From: an uncultured Lachnospiraceae bacterium
GTDB taxonomy: Bacteria > Bacillota > Clostridia > Lachnospirales > Lachnospiraceae
NCBI GenBank assembly: GCA_905234595.1
Contig: CAJOID010000013.1
Span: 1 to 64,000, forward strand
Length of the DNA stretch: 64,000 nucleotides
Reading direction: 5' to 3'
Shown: positions 8,971-18,157 of the stretch, piece after piece
Position numbering within the stretch: position 1 is the first letter of the stretch
How the letters are laid out: every line of letters starts with the position of its first letter
Position numbers and translations under genes: made by a program
Notes under the pieces: model-generated
What the model saw: only the letters and a program-made list of their open reading frames with translations
Told to the model about the DNA's origin: nothing
Database searches by the model: none

Positions 8971-10158
8971 TTAGAACGTGAACTCTTCGCGATTGTTATA
9001 TCGATCGAGTATCTTGCGTATTTTCTCGGTAGGCGTATTTAAGTCGGACATTGGCGCATCGTGATTCATGAAGTCTATGATGGATGCGATGAATTTGCCC
9101 ATATCGGCCTGCAGATAGTAAGGTCTGGTATAGAGCTCGGGGTTGATATAATTCAGATTCGTGGTTATGATCCTGTCGAAATAGCATTTCTCATATGCCT
9201 CATCAAAAGCGGCGAGTCCGTCCGTGAATAATCCGAATGTAGTGCATATATATACACGTTTTGCATTCATCTCCTTGAGCTGTCTGGCAGTATCTATCAT
9301 GGAACCGCCCGAAGATATCATATCATCGATGATGATGCAGTCCTTGCCGTCTATGTTGTCACCCAGGAATTCATGAGCGACTATGGGGTTCTTACCGTTC
9401 ACCATCTTGGTATAGTCACGCCTCTTGTAGAACATGCCGGCATCGAGTCCGAGAACGGAAGCGAAGTAGATGGATCTGTCGAGTGCGCCTTCATCGGGAG
9501 ATATGATTATGGTATGGTCCTTGTCGATGATCATATCACGCTCATTGCTGAGCAGGGTTCTCGCGAACTGGTACATTGCATTGAAGTTATCGAATCCGGT
9601 GAACGGAGCCGAGTTCTGTATACGCGGATCGTGGGCATCAAATGTGATGAAGTTTGCGATACCCATACCGGAGAGTTCTTTGAACATATACGCGGCATCC
9701 AGTGATTCACGTCCGCTGCGCTTATGCTGCCTGCCTTCATAGAGGAAAGGCATGATCACATTGACACGGTGAGCCTTGCCGTCGATGGCGGCAACTATAC
9801 GCTTTAAGTCCTGGAAATGGTCATCGGGAGAATAATGATTCTCAAATCCCTGCATATTATATGTAAGGGAGTGGTTGGTGACATCGGTGATTATGAATAT
9901 ATCATCTCCGCGGATGGAGTCGAGCAGAGTGCATTTGCTCTCGCCGCTGCCGAATCTGGGCAGATCTATGCGGGCAATGTAATTATCTTTGATATATCCC
10001 TGAAAAGCAGGATCGGCCTTGAATTTATTGTGCAGATCCTGACGGAATTCGATCAGATAGCGGTTGACGCTGCTACCGAGTTTTTCTGCGCAGGGGGGAA
10101 CTATGAGTTTGATCGGGGCAACAGCCATTAATTGCTCCAGTTTCTGTATATTTGCCAT
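8971..10158 (-). CDS. prs: Ribose-phosphate pyrophosphokinase
   Basis: A 395-residue PRPP synthetase, longer than the usual 310-320 residues, as in a known clostridial subgroup. It converts ribose 5-phosphate and ATP into PRPP for nucleotide, histidine and tryptophan synthesis. Recognisable parts are the ATP flexible loop region (VIMPFLYEGRQHKRSGRESL), the metal-binding HDPRIQNSAP, and the PRPP-binding loop DCIIIDDMISSGGSMIDTA. It is transcribed alone on the minus strand from a good promoter (TTGACG-17-TAAAAT, 10228-10200), and its 3' end meets the structured repeat. PRPP is a substrate for the his operon in this window, but nothing links their control. Confidence 0.93.
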   Translation of the reverse strand: MANIQKLEQLMAVAPIKLIVPPCAEKLGSSVNRYLIEFRQDLHNKFKADPAFQGYIKDNYIARIDLPRFGSGESKCTLLDSIRGDDIFIITDVTNHSLTYNMQGFENHYSPDDHFQDLKRIVAAIDGKAHRVNVIMPFLYEGRQHKRSGRESLDAAYMFKELSGMGIANFITFDAHDPRIQNSAPFTGFDNFNAMYQFARTLLSNERDMIIDKDHTIIISPDEGALDRSIYFASVLGLDAGMFYKRRDYTKMVNGKNPIVAHEFLGDNIDGKDCIIIDDMISSGGSMIDTARQLKEMNAKRVYICTTFGLFTDGLAAFDEAYEKCYFDRIITTNLNYINPELYTRPYYLQADMGKFIASIIDFMNHDAPMSDLNTPTEKIRKILDRYNNREEFTF

Positions 10159-10199
10159 AAAAATACTCCGTATTAAAGCAGACTGTATTTACGTGTCAT

Positions 10200-10228
10200 A
10201 TTTTATTATCCGACAGATGGCACGTCAA
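10200..10228 (-). promoter_or_regulatory. Sigma-A-type promoter of prs
   Basis: On the minus strand, TTGACG (10228-10223) and TAAAAT (10205-10200) are separated by exactly 17 bp, about 40 bp upstream of the prs start. Confidence 0.65.
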
Positions 10229-10253
10229 GGCGATTTGGGGTAAACTTAAAGCT

Positions 10254-11600
10254 ATGAGATCCAATAAGCGTGTGGTTAAAGACATAATACAGGGGTCGCC
10301 TGCAGACGGTACCGGGATAACCGGCGGTGATACCCTGATCTCGGTAAACGGTGAAACCGTTGAGGATATATTTGACTATCAGTATCTGACTCTGGAGGAA
10401 GAACTGGATCTTGTTTTTGAAAACAGGGACGGGGAGGAGTTCGGAGTACATCTATCCAAGATGGCTGATGAAGATCCCGGTCTGGTATTCGAAGACGGAC
10501 TCATGGATGAATACAGGTCCTGTACCAATAAATGCGTATTCTGCTTTATTGACCAGATGCCTCCCGGTATGCGTGAAACCCTGTATTTCAAGGATGATGA
10601 TTCAAGGCTCAGTTTTCTTCAGGGCAACTATGTGACACTGACCAACATGTCCGATCATGATGTTGACAGGATATGCAAGTATCATCTGTCACCCATTAAT
10701 GTCTCTTTTCATACAACCAATCCCGAACTCAGATGCAGGATGTTAAATAACAGGTTTGCAGGTGAAGCCCTGCAAAAAGCTAAAAGACTGAAAGAAGCCG
10801 GCATCACGATGAACGGACAGATAGTATTGTGCAAGGGGTTAAATGACGGCAGGGAACTCGAACGAAGTATATCTGATCTGTCGAAACTCATGCCCGAGCT
10901 TCAGAGTGTATCGGTTGTTCCTGTAGGCCTTACCAGATACAGGGATGGTCTGTATCCGCTCGAGCCGTTTGGCAGTGAAGATGCCCGTGAAGTGCTGGCC
11001 GTCATTCATAAGTGGCAGGACCGGATCAAAGAAGAGACCGGATCGTATTTTGTGCATGCCTCCGATGAATGGTATCTGACCGCCGGGCTGCCCCTTCCGG
11101 ACGAAGAGAGATATGAAGGATATGTTCAGCTTGAGAACGGGGTCGGTATGGTCAGGCTTATGCTAAATGAGTATGAGGATGCCATAAGCCGCCTGCATTT
11201 CATCAAAAAGCCCCACGAGGAACTGTCAATCGTGACAGGTAAGCTGATGAGTCCGATCATTTCGGATATGGCTTCTAAACTTATGGACAGGTATCCGGGA
11301 CTGAACATACATGTCTACGAGATAATCAATCATTTCTTCGGTGAGATGATCACGGTTTCGGGCCTGCTCACAGGTCAGGATATGTGTGAACAGCTTAAGG
11401 ACAAACCTCTCGGAAAGCGTGTACTCATCCCCGAGAATACACTTCGTGCGGGGGAGGATTATTTCCTTGATGACATGACGCGTACGCAGATGGCCGAAAC
11501 TTTACAATCAGACGTGCAGATTGTAAAATCAAGTGGATATGATTTTGTAGATAAAATAACGTCTTCAGGCATTCGCCTGGGGATGCGGAGTAAGATATGA
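10254..11600 (+). CDS. DUF512 family radical SAM-like protein with N-terminal PDZ domain
   Basis: A 448-residue product. The N-terminal PDZ-like part (about 8-60) reads [13 protein letters not shown]...GDTLISVNG. It is followed by the cysteine motif [14 protein letters not shown] (CxxxCxxC, about residue 87) of a radical SAM-type [4Fe-4S] cluster, then [12 protein letters not shown] and [12 protein letters not shown]. The C-terminal DUF512 domain ends with [19 protein letters not shown]. The family is widely conserved in clostridia directly upstream of der, and its reaction is not established. The gene overlaps der by 4 bp (ATGA). There is little Shine-Dalgarno sequence before the ATG (only GGGG about 10 bp away), so initiation may be inefficient. 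Confidence 0.85.
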   Translation: MRSNKRVVKDIIQGSPADGTGITGGDTLISVNGETVEDIFDYQYLTLEEELDLVFENRDGEEFGVHLSKMADEDPGLVFEDGLMDEYRSCTNKCVFCFIDQMPPGMRETLYFKDDDSRLSFLQGNYVTLTNMSDHDVDRICKYHLSPINVSFHTTNPELRCRMLNNRFAGEALQKAKRLKEAGITMNGQIVLCKGLNDGRELERSISDLSKLMPELQSVSVVPVGLTRYRDGLYPLEPFGSEDAREVLAVIHKWQDRIKEETGSYFVHASDEWYLTAGLPLPDEERYEGYVQLENGVGMVRLMLNEYEDAISRLHFIKKPHEELSIVTGKLMSPIISDMASKLMDRYPGLNIHVYEIINHFFGEMITVSGLLTGQDMCEQLKDKPLGKRVLIPENTLRAGEDYFLDDMTRTQMAETLQSDVQIVKSSGYDFVDKITSSGIRLGMRSKI

Positions 11601-12934
11601 GTCGCGCAGCTAACCGTCCCATCGTTGCAGTGGTGGGACGTCCCAATGTAGGTAAATCCACCTTTTTCAATGCAATAGCCGGTGAAATGATATCCATCGT
11701 CAAGGACACGCCGGGTATAACGAGAGATCGTATATATGCCGATGTGGAATGGCTGGACTATGCCTTCACCATGATAGATACAGGCGGTATAGAACCGGAC
11801 AGTTCCGATGTTATCCTTTCACAGATGCGTGAGCAGGCCCAGATAGCGCTGGATACCGCTGACGTGATCATCTTTATGGTCGATGTCAAACAGGGACTGG
11901 TGGACGACGATATGCGCGTGGCCGATATGATCCGCAGATCTGCCAAACCCGTGGTCCTGGCGGTCAATAAAGTCGACAGCTTTCAGCGTGATATGGTCGA
12001 TGTATACGAGTTCTATAATCTCGGCATAGGTGAACCGTATGCCATATCGAGTGTAAACAGGCTCGGCTTCGGTGAACTGCTTGATGCCGTATGCGAGCAT
12101 TTCCCTGAAGGTTCAGCTTCCGATGAAGAGGATGAGGCGGTCAAGATCGCCATTGTAGGCAAGCCCAACGTGGGCAAAAGTTCGATCTTAAACAAACTGG
12201 CAGGCGAAGAGCGTGCCATCGTATCCGATATCGCAGGCACCACCCGTGATGCCATTGATTCGCGCATCATGCATGACGGTAAGGAATATCTGCTCATAGA
12301 TACCGCCGGACTCAGACGCAAGAATAAGGTCAAGGAAGAACTTGAGAAATACATGATAATCCGCACCGTAGCCGCAGTTGAGCGTGCGGATATAGTTCTG
12401 CTGGTCATAGATGCGACAGAAGGCGTGACCGAACAGGATGCCAAGATTGCAGGTATCGCCCATGACAGGGGCAAGGCTGTCATTATAGTTGTCAATAAAT
12501 GGGACGCCATTGAGAAGAATGATAAGACAGTAAACGAGTATACGGCCGACATACGTAACACGCTCAGTTTCATGACGTATGCGGAGATAGTATTTGTATC
12601 GGCCAAGACCGGTCAGAGGCTAAATAAGCTCTATGAGACCATAGATGCCGTTAACGAGAATCATTCGATGAGAGTCGCCACCGGTGTGCTGAATGAGATC
12701 ATGGCCCAGGCTACTGCCATGAAGCAGCCTCCGTCCGACAAGGGCAGGAGACTCAAACTGTTCTATATCACCCAGGTGGCTGTCAAGCCGCCCACATTTG
12801 TAATATTTGTAAATGATAAGGAACTGATGCATTTCTCATATACGAGATATATAGAGAATCAGGTACGTGAAACATTCGGATTCATGGGTACTCCGCTTCG
12901 GTTCATCATACGTGAGAGAAAGGAAGATAAGTAA
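11597..12934 (+). CDS. der: Ribosome biogenesis GTPase Der (EngA)
   Basis: A 445-residue protein with two GTPase domains in tandem, which is diagnostic of Der. Domain 1 has [21 protein letters not shown] and NKVD. Domain 2 (from about 175) has [28 protein letters not shown] and NKWD. A C-terminal KH-like domain (about 355-440) follows. Der acts in late 50S subunit assembly. The start overlaps the DUF512 stop and the stop overlaps the plsY start by one base (TAATG), so the three are translationally coupled. Confidence 0.97.
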   Translation: MSRAANRPIVAVVGRPNVGKSTFFNAIAGEMISIVKDTPGITRDRIYADVEWLDYAFTMIDTGGIEPDSSDVILSQMREQAQIALDTADVIIFMVDVKQGLVDDDMRVADMIRRSAKPVVLAVNKVDSFQRDMVDVYEFYNLGIGEPYAISSVNRLGFGELLDAVCEHFPEGSASDEEDEAVKIAIVGKPNVGKSSILNKLAGEERAIVSDIAGTTRDAIDSRIMHDGKEYLLIDTAGLRRKNKVKEELEKYMIIRTVAAVERADIVLLVIDATEGVTEQDAKIAGIAHDRGKAVIIVVNKWDAIEKNDKTVNEYTADIRNTLSFMTYAEIVFVSAKTGQRLNKLYETIDAVNENHSMRVATGVLNEIMAQATAMKQPPSDKGRRLKLFYITQVAVKPPTFVIFVNDKELMHFSYTRYIENQVRETFGFMGTPLRFIIRERKEDK

Positions 12935-13635
12935 TGCTTGAAAGGATTCTGTGTCTGGTCATAGGATATGCTTTTGGGCTTATTCAGACAGGATTTATAT
13001 ACGGCAAGATGCACGGCATCGATATCAGAGAGCATGGAAGCGGCAATTCCGGTGCTACCAATACATTGCGTACTCTGGGAACGAAAGCCGGATTCATTGT
13101 TCTGTTCGGAGATGCGATCAAATGTATCGTGGCGATCGTCATCACATATTTTCTTTTTGGCAAAGCAAATCCCGAGTATCTGTTCCTGTATCGTATGTAT
13201 ACGGCTCTAGGAGTCATCCTCGGTCACGATTTTCCGTTTTATCTGCAGTTTAAAGGCGGAAAAGGCATTGCGGCTACTGCAGGTGTCATAGTCAGCTTCG
13301 GACCGGTTTCATTCCTGATACATATACTGGTATTTGCACTTGTGTTCCTGACAACACACTATGTATCACTGGGATCGATACTGATCTATATCACGTTCTT
13401 TGTGTATGTGCTGGTATGCGGGCAGACCGGTAATCTGGATATGCGTGCAGGGTTGGATATACCGCAGGCAGTGATGTATGAGATGTATGTGGTTGTACTG
13501 GTGATGACCGTCATGGCTGTCTGGCGTCACAGAGCCAATATTAAACGGCTCCTTACGCACAGCGAGAGCAAGGTGTACTTAAGCAGCCGCGGAAAAGAGA
13601 AGTCAGGCAAAAAGGATAATGATGATCTGGTGTAG
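12934..13635 (+). CDS. plsY: Glycerol-3-phosphate acyltransferase PlsY
   Basis: An integral membrane enzyme of 233 residues with about five hydrophobic segments. It transfers an acyl group from acyl-phosphate to glycerol 3-phosphate, the first step of phosphatidic acid synthesis. Signature motifs are HGSGNSGATNTLRTLG (about 30-45) and GHDFPFYLQFKGGKGIAATAG (about 95-115). The tail after the last helix is charged and longer than usual (SESKVYLSSRGKEKSGKKDN). Its substrate glycerol 3-phosphate is made by GpsA, the next gene, 10 bp downstream. Confidence 0.95.
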   Translation: MLERILCLVIGYAFGLIQTGFIYGKMHGIDIREHGSGNSGATNTLRTLGTKAGFIVLFGDAIKCIVAIVITYFLFGKANPEYLFLYRMYTALGVILGHDFPFYLQFKGGKGIAATAGVIVSFGPVSFLIHILVFALVFLTTHYVSLGSILIYITFFVYVLVCGQTGNLDMRAGLDIPQAVMYEMYVVVLVMTVMAVWRHRANIKRLLTHSESKVYLSSRGKEKSGKKDNDDLV

Positions 13636-13645
13636 GAGAAGATAA

Positions 13646-14656
13646 ATGGCTAAAATCGGCGTGATCGGAGCAGGCAGCTGGGGAACGGCACTCGCATGGC
13701 TTCTGAATAATAACGGACATGAATGCATCATGTATTCGGCTCTGGCTGAAGAGATAGATATGTTCAGAACATATCATGAAAATAAGGACAAGCTCCCCGG
13801 AGTAGTTCTCTCCGAGGCCACAACATATACAACAGACATATCGGAGGCTATTGACGGCCGTGATGTGATCGTGATGGCAGTTCCGTCCAAGTTCGTAAGG
13901 AGCACGGCTAAGCTGATGTCGCCGTATGTGGCCGACGGACAGAAGATCATAGATGTCGCAAAAGGCATAGAAGAAGGTACATCATATACGATGTCGCAGA
14001 TCATAAATGAGGAGATCCCTCAGGCTGATGTATCTGTGCTTTCCGGACCTTCACATGCAGAGGAAGTCGGCAAGGGTATCCCTACAACGATAGTAGTAGG
14101 TTCTAAGTCCAAAGATACCGCCAAATACCTGCAGGATATATTTATGAGCGATGTCTTCCGGGTTTACATAAGTCCGGATATCCTCGGTATCGAGATCGGA
14201 GCCGCACTTAAGAACGTGATCGCTCTCGCTGCCGGTGCAGCCGACGGCCTGGGCTACGGAGATAACACCAAGGCTGCGCTCATCACCCGCGGTATTGCTG
14301 AGATCTCACGTCTCGGTGTCGCTATGGGCGGTAATGTACAGACTTTCGCAGGCCTGACCGGTATGGGTGACCTGATAGTTACCTGTGCTTCGATGCATTC
14401 CAGAAACCGCAGGTGCGGCATTCTGATCGGACAGGGCAAGAGTCTCGAGGAGGCGCAGGCTGTGGTAAAGATGGTTGTTGAGGGCGTATATTCAGCCAAG
14501 GCAGCTATGGAACTTGCTGAGAAGTATGATGTCGAGATGCCCATCATAACCGAAGTGAACCGTGTACTATTTGAAGGCAAGAACCCTTCGGAAGCAGTTA
14601 AAGACCTCATGATGAGAGATAAGAAGATCGAGAATCCCCTGATTCCCTGGGACTGA
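13646..14656 (+). CDS. gpsA: NAD(P)-dependent glycerol-3-phosphate dehydrogenase
   Basis: A 336-residue enzyme with an N-terminal Rossmann fold (IGVIGAGSWGTALAWLLNNNG), the VLSGPSHAEEVGKG substrate region and the catalytic Lys segment GAALKNVIALAAGAADGLGYGDNTKAAL. It reduces dihydroxyacetone phosphate to glycerol 3-phosphate for phospholipid synthesis. It is the last gene of the der-plsY-gpsA group, and the structured repeat copy 2 begins 16 bp after the stop. Confidence 0.97.
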   Translation: MAKIGVIGAGSWGTALAWLLNNNGHECIMYSALAEEIDMFRTYHENKDKLPGVVLSEATTYTTDISEAIDGRDVIVMAVPSKFVRSTAKLMSPYVADGQKIIDVAKGIEEGTSYTMSQIINEEIPQADVSVLSGPSHAEEVGKGIPTTIVVGSKSKDTAKYLQDIFMSDVFRVYISPDILGIEIGAALKNVIALAAGAADGLGYGDNTKAALITRGIAEISRLGVAMGGNVQTFAGLTGMGDLIVTCASMHSRNRRCGILIGQGKSLEEAQAVVKMVVEGVYSAKAAMELAEKYDVEMPIITEVNRVLFEGKNPSEAVKDLMMRDKKIENPLIPWD

Positions 14657-14671
14657 ACTTTTAGCAACACA

Positions 14672-14808
14672 GGGAATGACAAGCATACATCCGCCGCAGG
14701 CACGCTTTCGCTGCTATTGCCTCGTCACGTTACTAGGCTCGTGAAATACCTCGCCAAGTAACGACGGGCTGCTAAGCACCTGCTTGCGGATATGTGCTTG
14801 CCATTCCC
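14672..14808 (-). repeat. Structured intergenic repeat, copy 2 (inverted)
   Basis: A second copy of the element at 8807, in opposite orientation, 137 nt. The 71-nt core (14716-14786) is identical to copy 1. The 23-nt outer arms (14672-14694 and 14786-14808) have a different sequence (GGGAATG... instead of GGCCGGT...) yet still pair nearly perfectly. Read on the minus strand, the arm contains G-U wobbles where the plus strand would have A-C mismatches, which favours the core orientation as the RNA strand. The 3' variable arm is shorter than in copy 1 and lacks the GGACGT/ACGTCC hairpin. It lies between gpsA and the moxR-like gene, both on the plus strand. Confidence 0.85.
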
Positions 14809-14830
14809 GGATCATCAACAAGGAGATAAC

Positions 14831-15652
14831 ATGTCAAATAAATTTTCTTCCACAAATACATACGTGGCCAGCCAGGAACTGCTCGACGCTGTAAACGTAG
14901 CGATGGTCTTAGAGAAGCCCCTCCTGATCAAAGGAGAACCCGGCACCGGCAAGACCATGCTGGCAGCAGCAGTTGCAGAGAGCCTCGGCAAGCGTCTGAT
15001 CATATGGAACATCAAGTCGACCACCAAGGCACAGGACGGCCTGTATATGTATGATACGATCCAGCGTCTCTATGACGGCCAGTTCGGCGAAGAAGGCGTG
15101 GATGATATCGCCAGGTACATCAAGCTCGGCAAACTCGGAGAAGCGTTTAAGTCCGACGAGCAGGTGGTTCTTCTTATCGATGAGATCGATAAAGCGGATC
15201 TGGAGTTCCCCAATGACCTGCTCTGGGAACTCGATCAGATGGAGTTCTATATCCATGAGACCCGTGAGACGGTCAAGGCGAAGACCAGACCAGTGGTGAT
15301 CATTACATCCAATGCGGAAAAGGAACTCCCCGATGCTTTCTTAAGGAGATGCATATTCCACTATATTGACTTCCCGGATGCACCGCTGATGGAGGAGATA
15401 GTGAGGACACACTTCCCTGATGTGGAAGCCAATCTGCTTAAAAATGCGATGGATGTATTCTACTGGATAAGAGGCCTTAAGGATGTGCGCAAGAAGCCGT
15501 CGACATCCGAACTCATAGACTGGGTCAACGCCCTTCAGATAGGCGGAATGGATCCTGCACTTATCAAAAAGAACCTGCCCAATCTCGGTGTAGTCATCAA
15601 GAAGGATGAAGACATGGCCGTGGTTAAGAGCAGGACCAACGAACTGAACTGA
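14831..15652 (+). CDS. MoxR-family AAA+ ATPase
   Basis: I start at ATG 14831 because AAGGAG lies 7-10 bp upstream; the ORF-track start at 14792 has none and falls inside the repeat. The product is about 273 residues with Walker A GEPGTGKTML (about 35), Walker B VVLLIDEIDKAD (about 110), sensor 1 VIITSNAEKELPDAFLRR and the usual lid. MoxR ATPases act as chaperones that activate partner proteins, typically encoded next door with a VWA domain. That is the arrangement here, with a 14-bp gap to the VWA gene. The target of the pair is unknown. Confidence 0.92.
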   Translation: MSNKFSSTNTYVASQELLDAVNVAMVLEKPLLIKGEPGTGKTMLAAAVAESLGKRLIIWNIKSTTKAQDGLYMYDTIQRLYDGQFGEEGVDDIARYIKLGKLGEAFKSDEQVVLLIDEIDKADLEFPNDLLWELDQMEFYIHETRETVKAKTRPVVIITSNAEKELPDAFLRRCIFHYIDFPDAPLMEEIVRTHFPDVEANLLKNAMDVFYWIRGLKDVRKKPSTSELIDWVNALQIGGMDPALIKKNLPNLGVVIKKDEDMAVVKSRTNELN

Positions 15653-15666
15653 TAAATCAAGGGTAT

Positions 15667-16875
15667 ATGTTTACAAACTTTTACAATAATCTCAGAGAAT
15701 TCGGTCTGGATGTGACACTCAAAGAGTGGCTCACATTACAGGATGCGCTCGATAAGGATCTCGCAGGCTCGTCGCTTACGAGATTCTATTATCTGTCGCG
15801 CATGATACTGGTAAAGTCCGAGACCGAATATGACAAGTTCGATATGGCCTTTGAGAATACATTCAAGTCTGCGAAGTATGAGCCGGATATCACCAAGACG
15901 ATGCTCGCATGGCTCGATAAGCCCGAAGCATATGAGCAGTGGCTCGAAGAGAAGAAGTTCGAAATGAATCAGGATCCGGGCGATAACGCTCAGATCGACC
16001 GTGATGATGTGGAGAAAAAGTTCAGGGACAGGCTCAAAGAACAGGATTCCGAGCATAACGGAGGTTCATACTGGATAGGTACGCAGGGCAAGACTTCCTT
16101 CGGTAACATGGGCGGACATATGGGCGGTATCAGAGTAGGCGGATCGACGGGATACCAGTCTGCTTTTGAGGTTATAGGTGCTCACAAGTTCCAGGATTTC
16201 AGAGATGATAAGGTACTGACGTCGAGGCAGTTCATGGCGGCACTTAAGAGTCTCAGGCAGTTTTCGACCAAACTGGATGTGCCCAAGACAGAGCTTGATA
16301 TAGACGGGACGGTACATAAGACATGTAACAACGGCGGATATCTGCAGATCGTGATGGAGAAGCCTCGTAAGAATTCGGTCAAGCTGCTCCTGCTCATGGA
16401 TTCCGGCGGAACCATGATCCCATACAGCACGCTCTTAAACGAACTGTTCCAGGCAGTGGATAAGATGGATCATTTCAAGGATGTGAAGACCTATTATTTC
16501 CACAACTGTATCTATGCCAAGGTATATAACACACCGGAGTGTGAGAACGGCGACTGGGTAGATACGGACTGGCTCTTCAAGAATCTGGATTCGGATTATA
16601 AAGTGATGATAGTCGGAGATGCCGCCATGGCTCCCGAGGAACTGTATTCCACCACAGGTAATTACCGCGGGCCCAATAACGGTCTGTCCGGATGGGACTG
16701 GCTGCATCTGATGAAAAGCCATTATAAGCATATAGTCTGGCTTAATCCGAAGATGGCTCCGGGAGATGCTCCGTGGAGAGAGGCGGAGACTGCCATCAAG
16801 ACCATGTTTCCCATGTATAAACTTACAGTAGCGGGTTTAAAAGCCGCAGTCGCCAAACTTATGGTCAACAGGTAA
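15667..16875 (+). CDS. VWA domain protein, CoxE-like partner of the MoxR ATPase
   Basis: The product (402 residues) has an N-terminal helical part beginning FTNFYNNLREFGLDVTLKEWL, a Gly-rich middle (SFGNMGGHMGGIRVGGSTGYQ, about 140-160) and a C-terminal von Willebrand A domain from about 235. The metal-site loop reads LLLMDSGGTMIPYS, so the canonical DxSxS is altered to D-S-G-G-T. Related clostridial proteins often have a similar D-x-G-G-S form. Next to a MoxR ATPase this is the classic chaperone pair; the client is not identifiable. Six bases separate it from the damaged antiporter, which may or may not be functionally related. Confidence 0.85.
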   Translation: MFTNFYNNLREFGLDVTLKEWLTLQDALDKDLAGSSLTRFYYLSRMILVKSETEYDKFDMAFENTFKSAKYEPDITKTMLAWLDKPEAYEQWLEEKKFEMNQDPGDNAQIDRDDVEKKFRDRLKEQDSEHNGGSYWIGTQGKTSFGNMGGHMGGIRVGGSTGYQSAFEVIGAHKFQDFRDDKVLTSRQFMAALKSLRQFSTKLDVPKTELDIDGTVHKTCNNGGYLQIVMEKPRKNSVKLLLLMDSGGTMIPYSTLLNELFQAVDKMDHFKDVKTYYFHNCIYAKVYNTPECENGDWVDTDWLFKNLDSDYKVMIVGDAAMAPEELYSTTGNYRGPNNGLSGWDWLHLMKSHYKHIVWLNPKMAPGDAPWREAETAIKTMFPMYKLTVAGLKAAVAKLMVNR

Positions 16876-16880
16876 ACGGC

Positions 16881-18157
16881 ATGAGCATACTTATATTTCT
16901 CATCATCATACTGGCATTCATAGTACTCATCGGGATACTCAATGAGAAAGCTTTTCACATACAGAGTGACATAGCCCTGATAATGTTCTCACTGATCATC
17001 GCCCTTATCATGGCAGTTCTCAGCAAACTGACTTCGATAGCCTGGCTGGATGTTTTTGTGAACAGGATTGGCGATTTCGGTTTTGAGGAGTATCTGCTCG
17101 ACGGTGTGCTCTGTTTCATGCTTTTCGCAGGTGCCAGCAAGGTAAATATAAGCTTTATTGCCCGCAGAGCCGTCAGACTGTATAGTTGCATATTCGCCTG
17201 TGCTCTTGAGTGTGCCGCCGGTCAAATATCATAGTCAGGATCTTCGGTATCCCCATGGATATATGGATGTGCATTCTGCTCGGATGCGTGGTCTCTCCGA
17301 CAGACCCGATCGCTGCCACGGGCATACTCAATAAGATAGGCTTATCCAAGAATGTCTGCTCTGTCATCGAAAACGAGTCTCTCTTCAATGACGGAACCGG
17401 TGTTGCGCTCTTTGTTTTCGTTCGTTCGATAATCATTCAGAGCGGTGACAGTCATTTCGTCATACTTATGTGCAAGGAGATATTCGGAGCGGTTGCGGTC
17501 GCCCTTGGTGTTTCGTTCCTGCTCTTTAAACTGATGGAGATCACCAAGGACCCGGTCAGGTATATCCTGATATCACTTCTCGATGTGTCACTTGTATACG
17601 TTATATGCGAACATATGGGATTCTCCGGTGTCATAGCTTCGGTCGTATGCGGTATGTATTTCTCATATGCCATGGATAAGATGGAGAGGAGAGTCAAAGT
17701 CATCGACCCATCGGAGTATTATAAGGATTTCTGGGAGATCCTTGAGAGTATCTTAAATGCCGTGCTTTTCGTAATGATAGGGCTCATGCTCCTGGATGTG
17801 GAGATCAGCAGGTACGCGCCAATAGTCATACCTGCCGGTATTGTGATACTGCTCATATCAAGAGCGGGCGGCGTGACCTTGAGTTCCGTGCTTACCGGAC
17901 GAAGCATACCGGGGAATTATGATCTTAAGGAATTCGTGATCCTGATGACATGGTCGGCGCTTAAGGGCGGACTGTCTCTGGCGCTTGCCATGGGTACTGC
18001 CGAATATCTGGATCCCGCGATATATAAGCTGTTCATCAATGTGACTTATGTGACGATCTTCTTCACTGTACTTGCGCAGGGACTAACCATCAAAAGAGTA
18101 TATTTCAGACTGGAAGAACATAAATCAAACCGAATCAAACTCAGGGGGAAAGTATGA
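16881..18157 (+). pseudogene. Na+/H+ antiporter (CPA1/NhaP type), frameshifted
   Basis: Two ORFs cover one antiporter. 16881-17234 gives the first helices, up to FMLFAGASKVNISFIARRAVR. 17210-18157 (a GTG inside the damaged zone) gives the rest, including CVVSPTDPIAATGIL, VIENESLFNDGTGVALF and MTWSALKGGLSLALA, the ion-binding core of CPA1 exchangers. Between about 17180 and 17235 no frame encodes the expected hydrophobic helix, so a deletion plus frameshift, or poor sequence, lies here. The total length is short for the family. The gene sits between the VWA gene and the TrkA-like gene and overlaps the latter by 4 bp. If the damage is real the exchanger is inactive; a sequencing or assembly error is the alternative. 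Confidence 0.8.
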
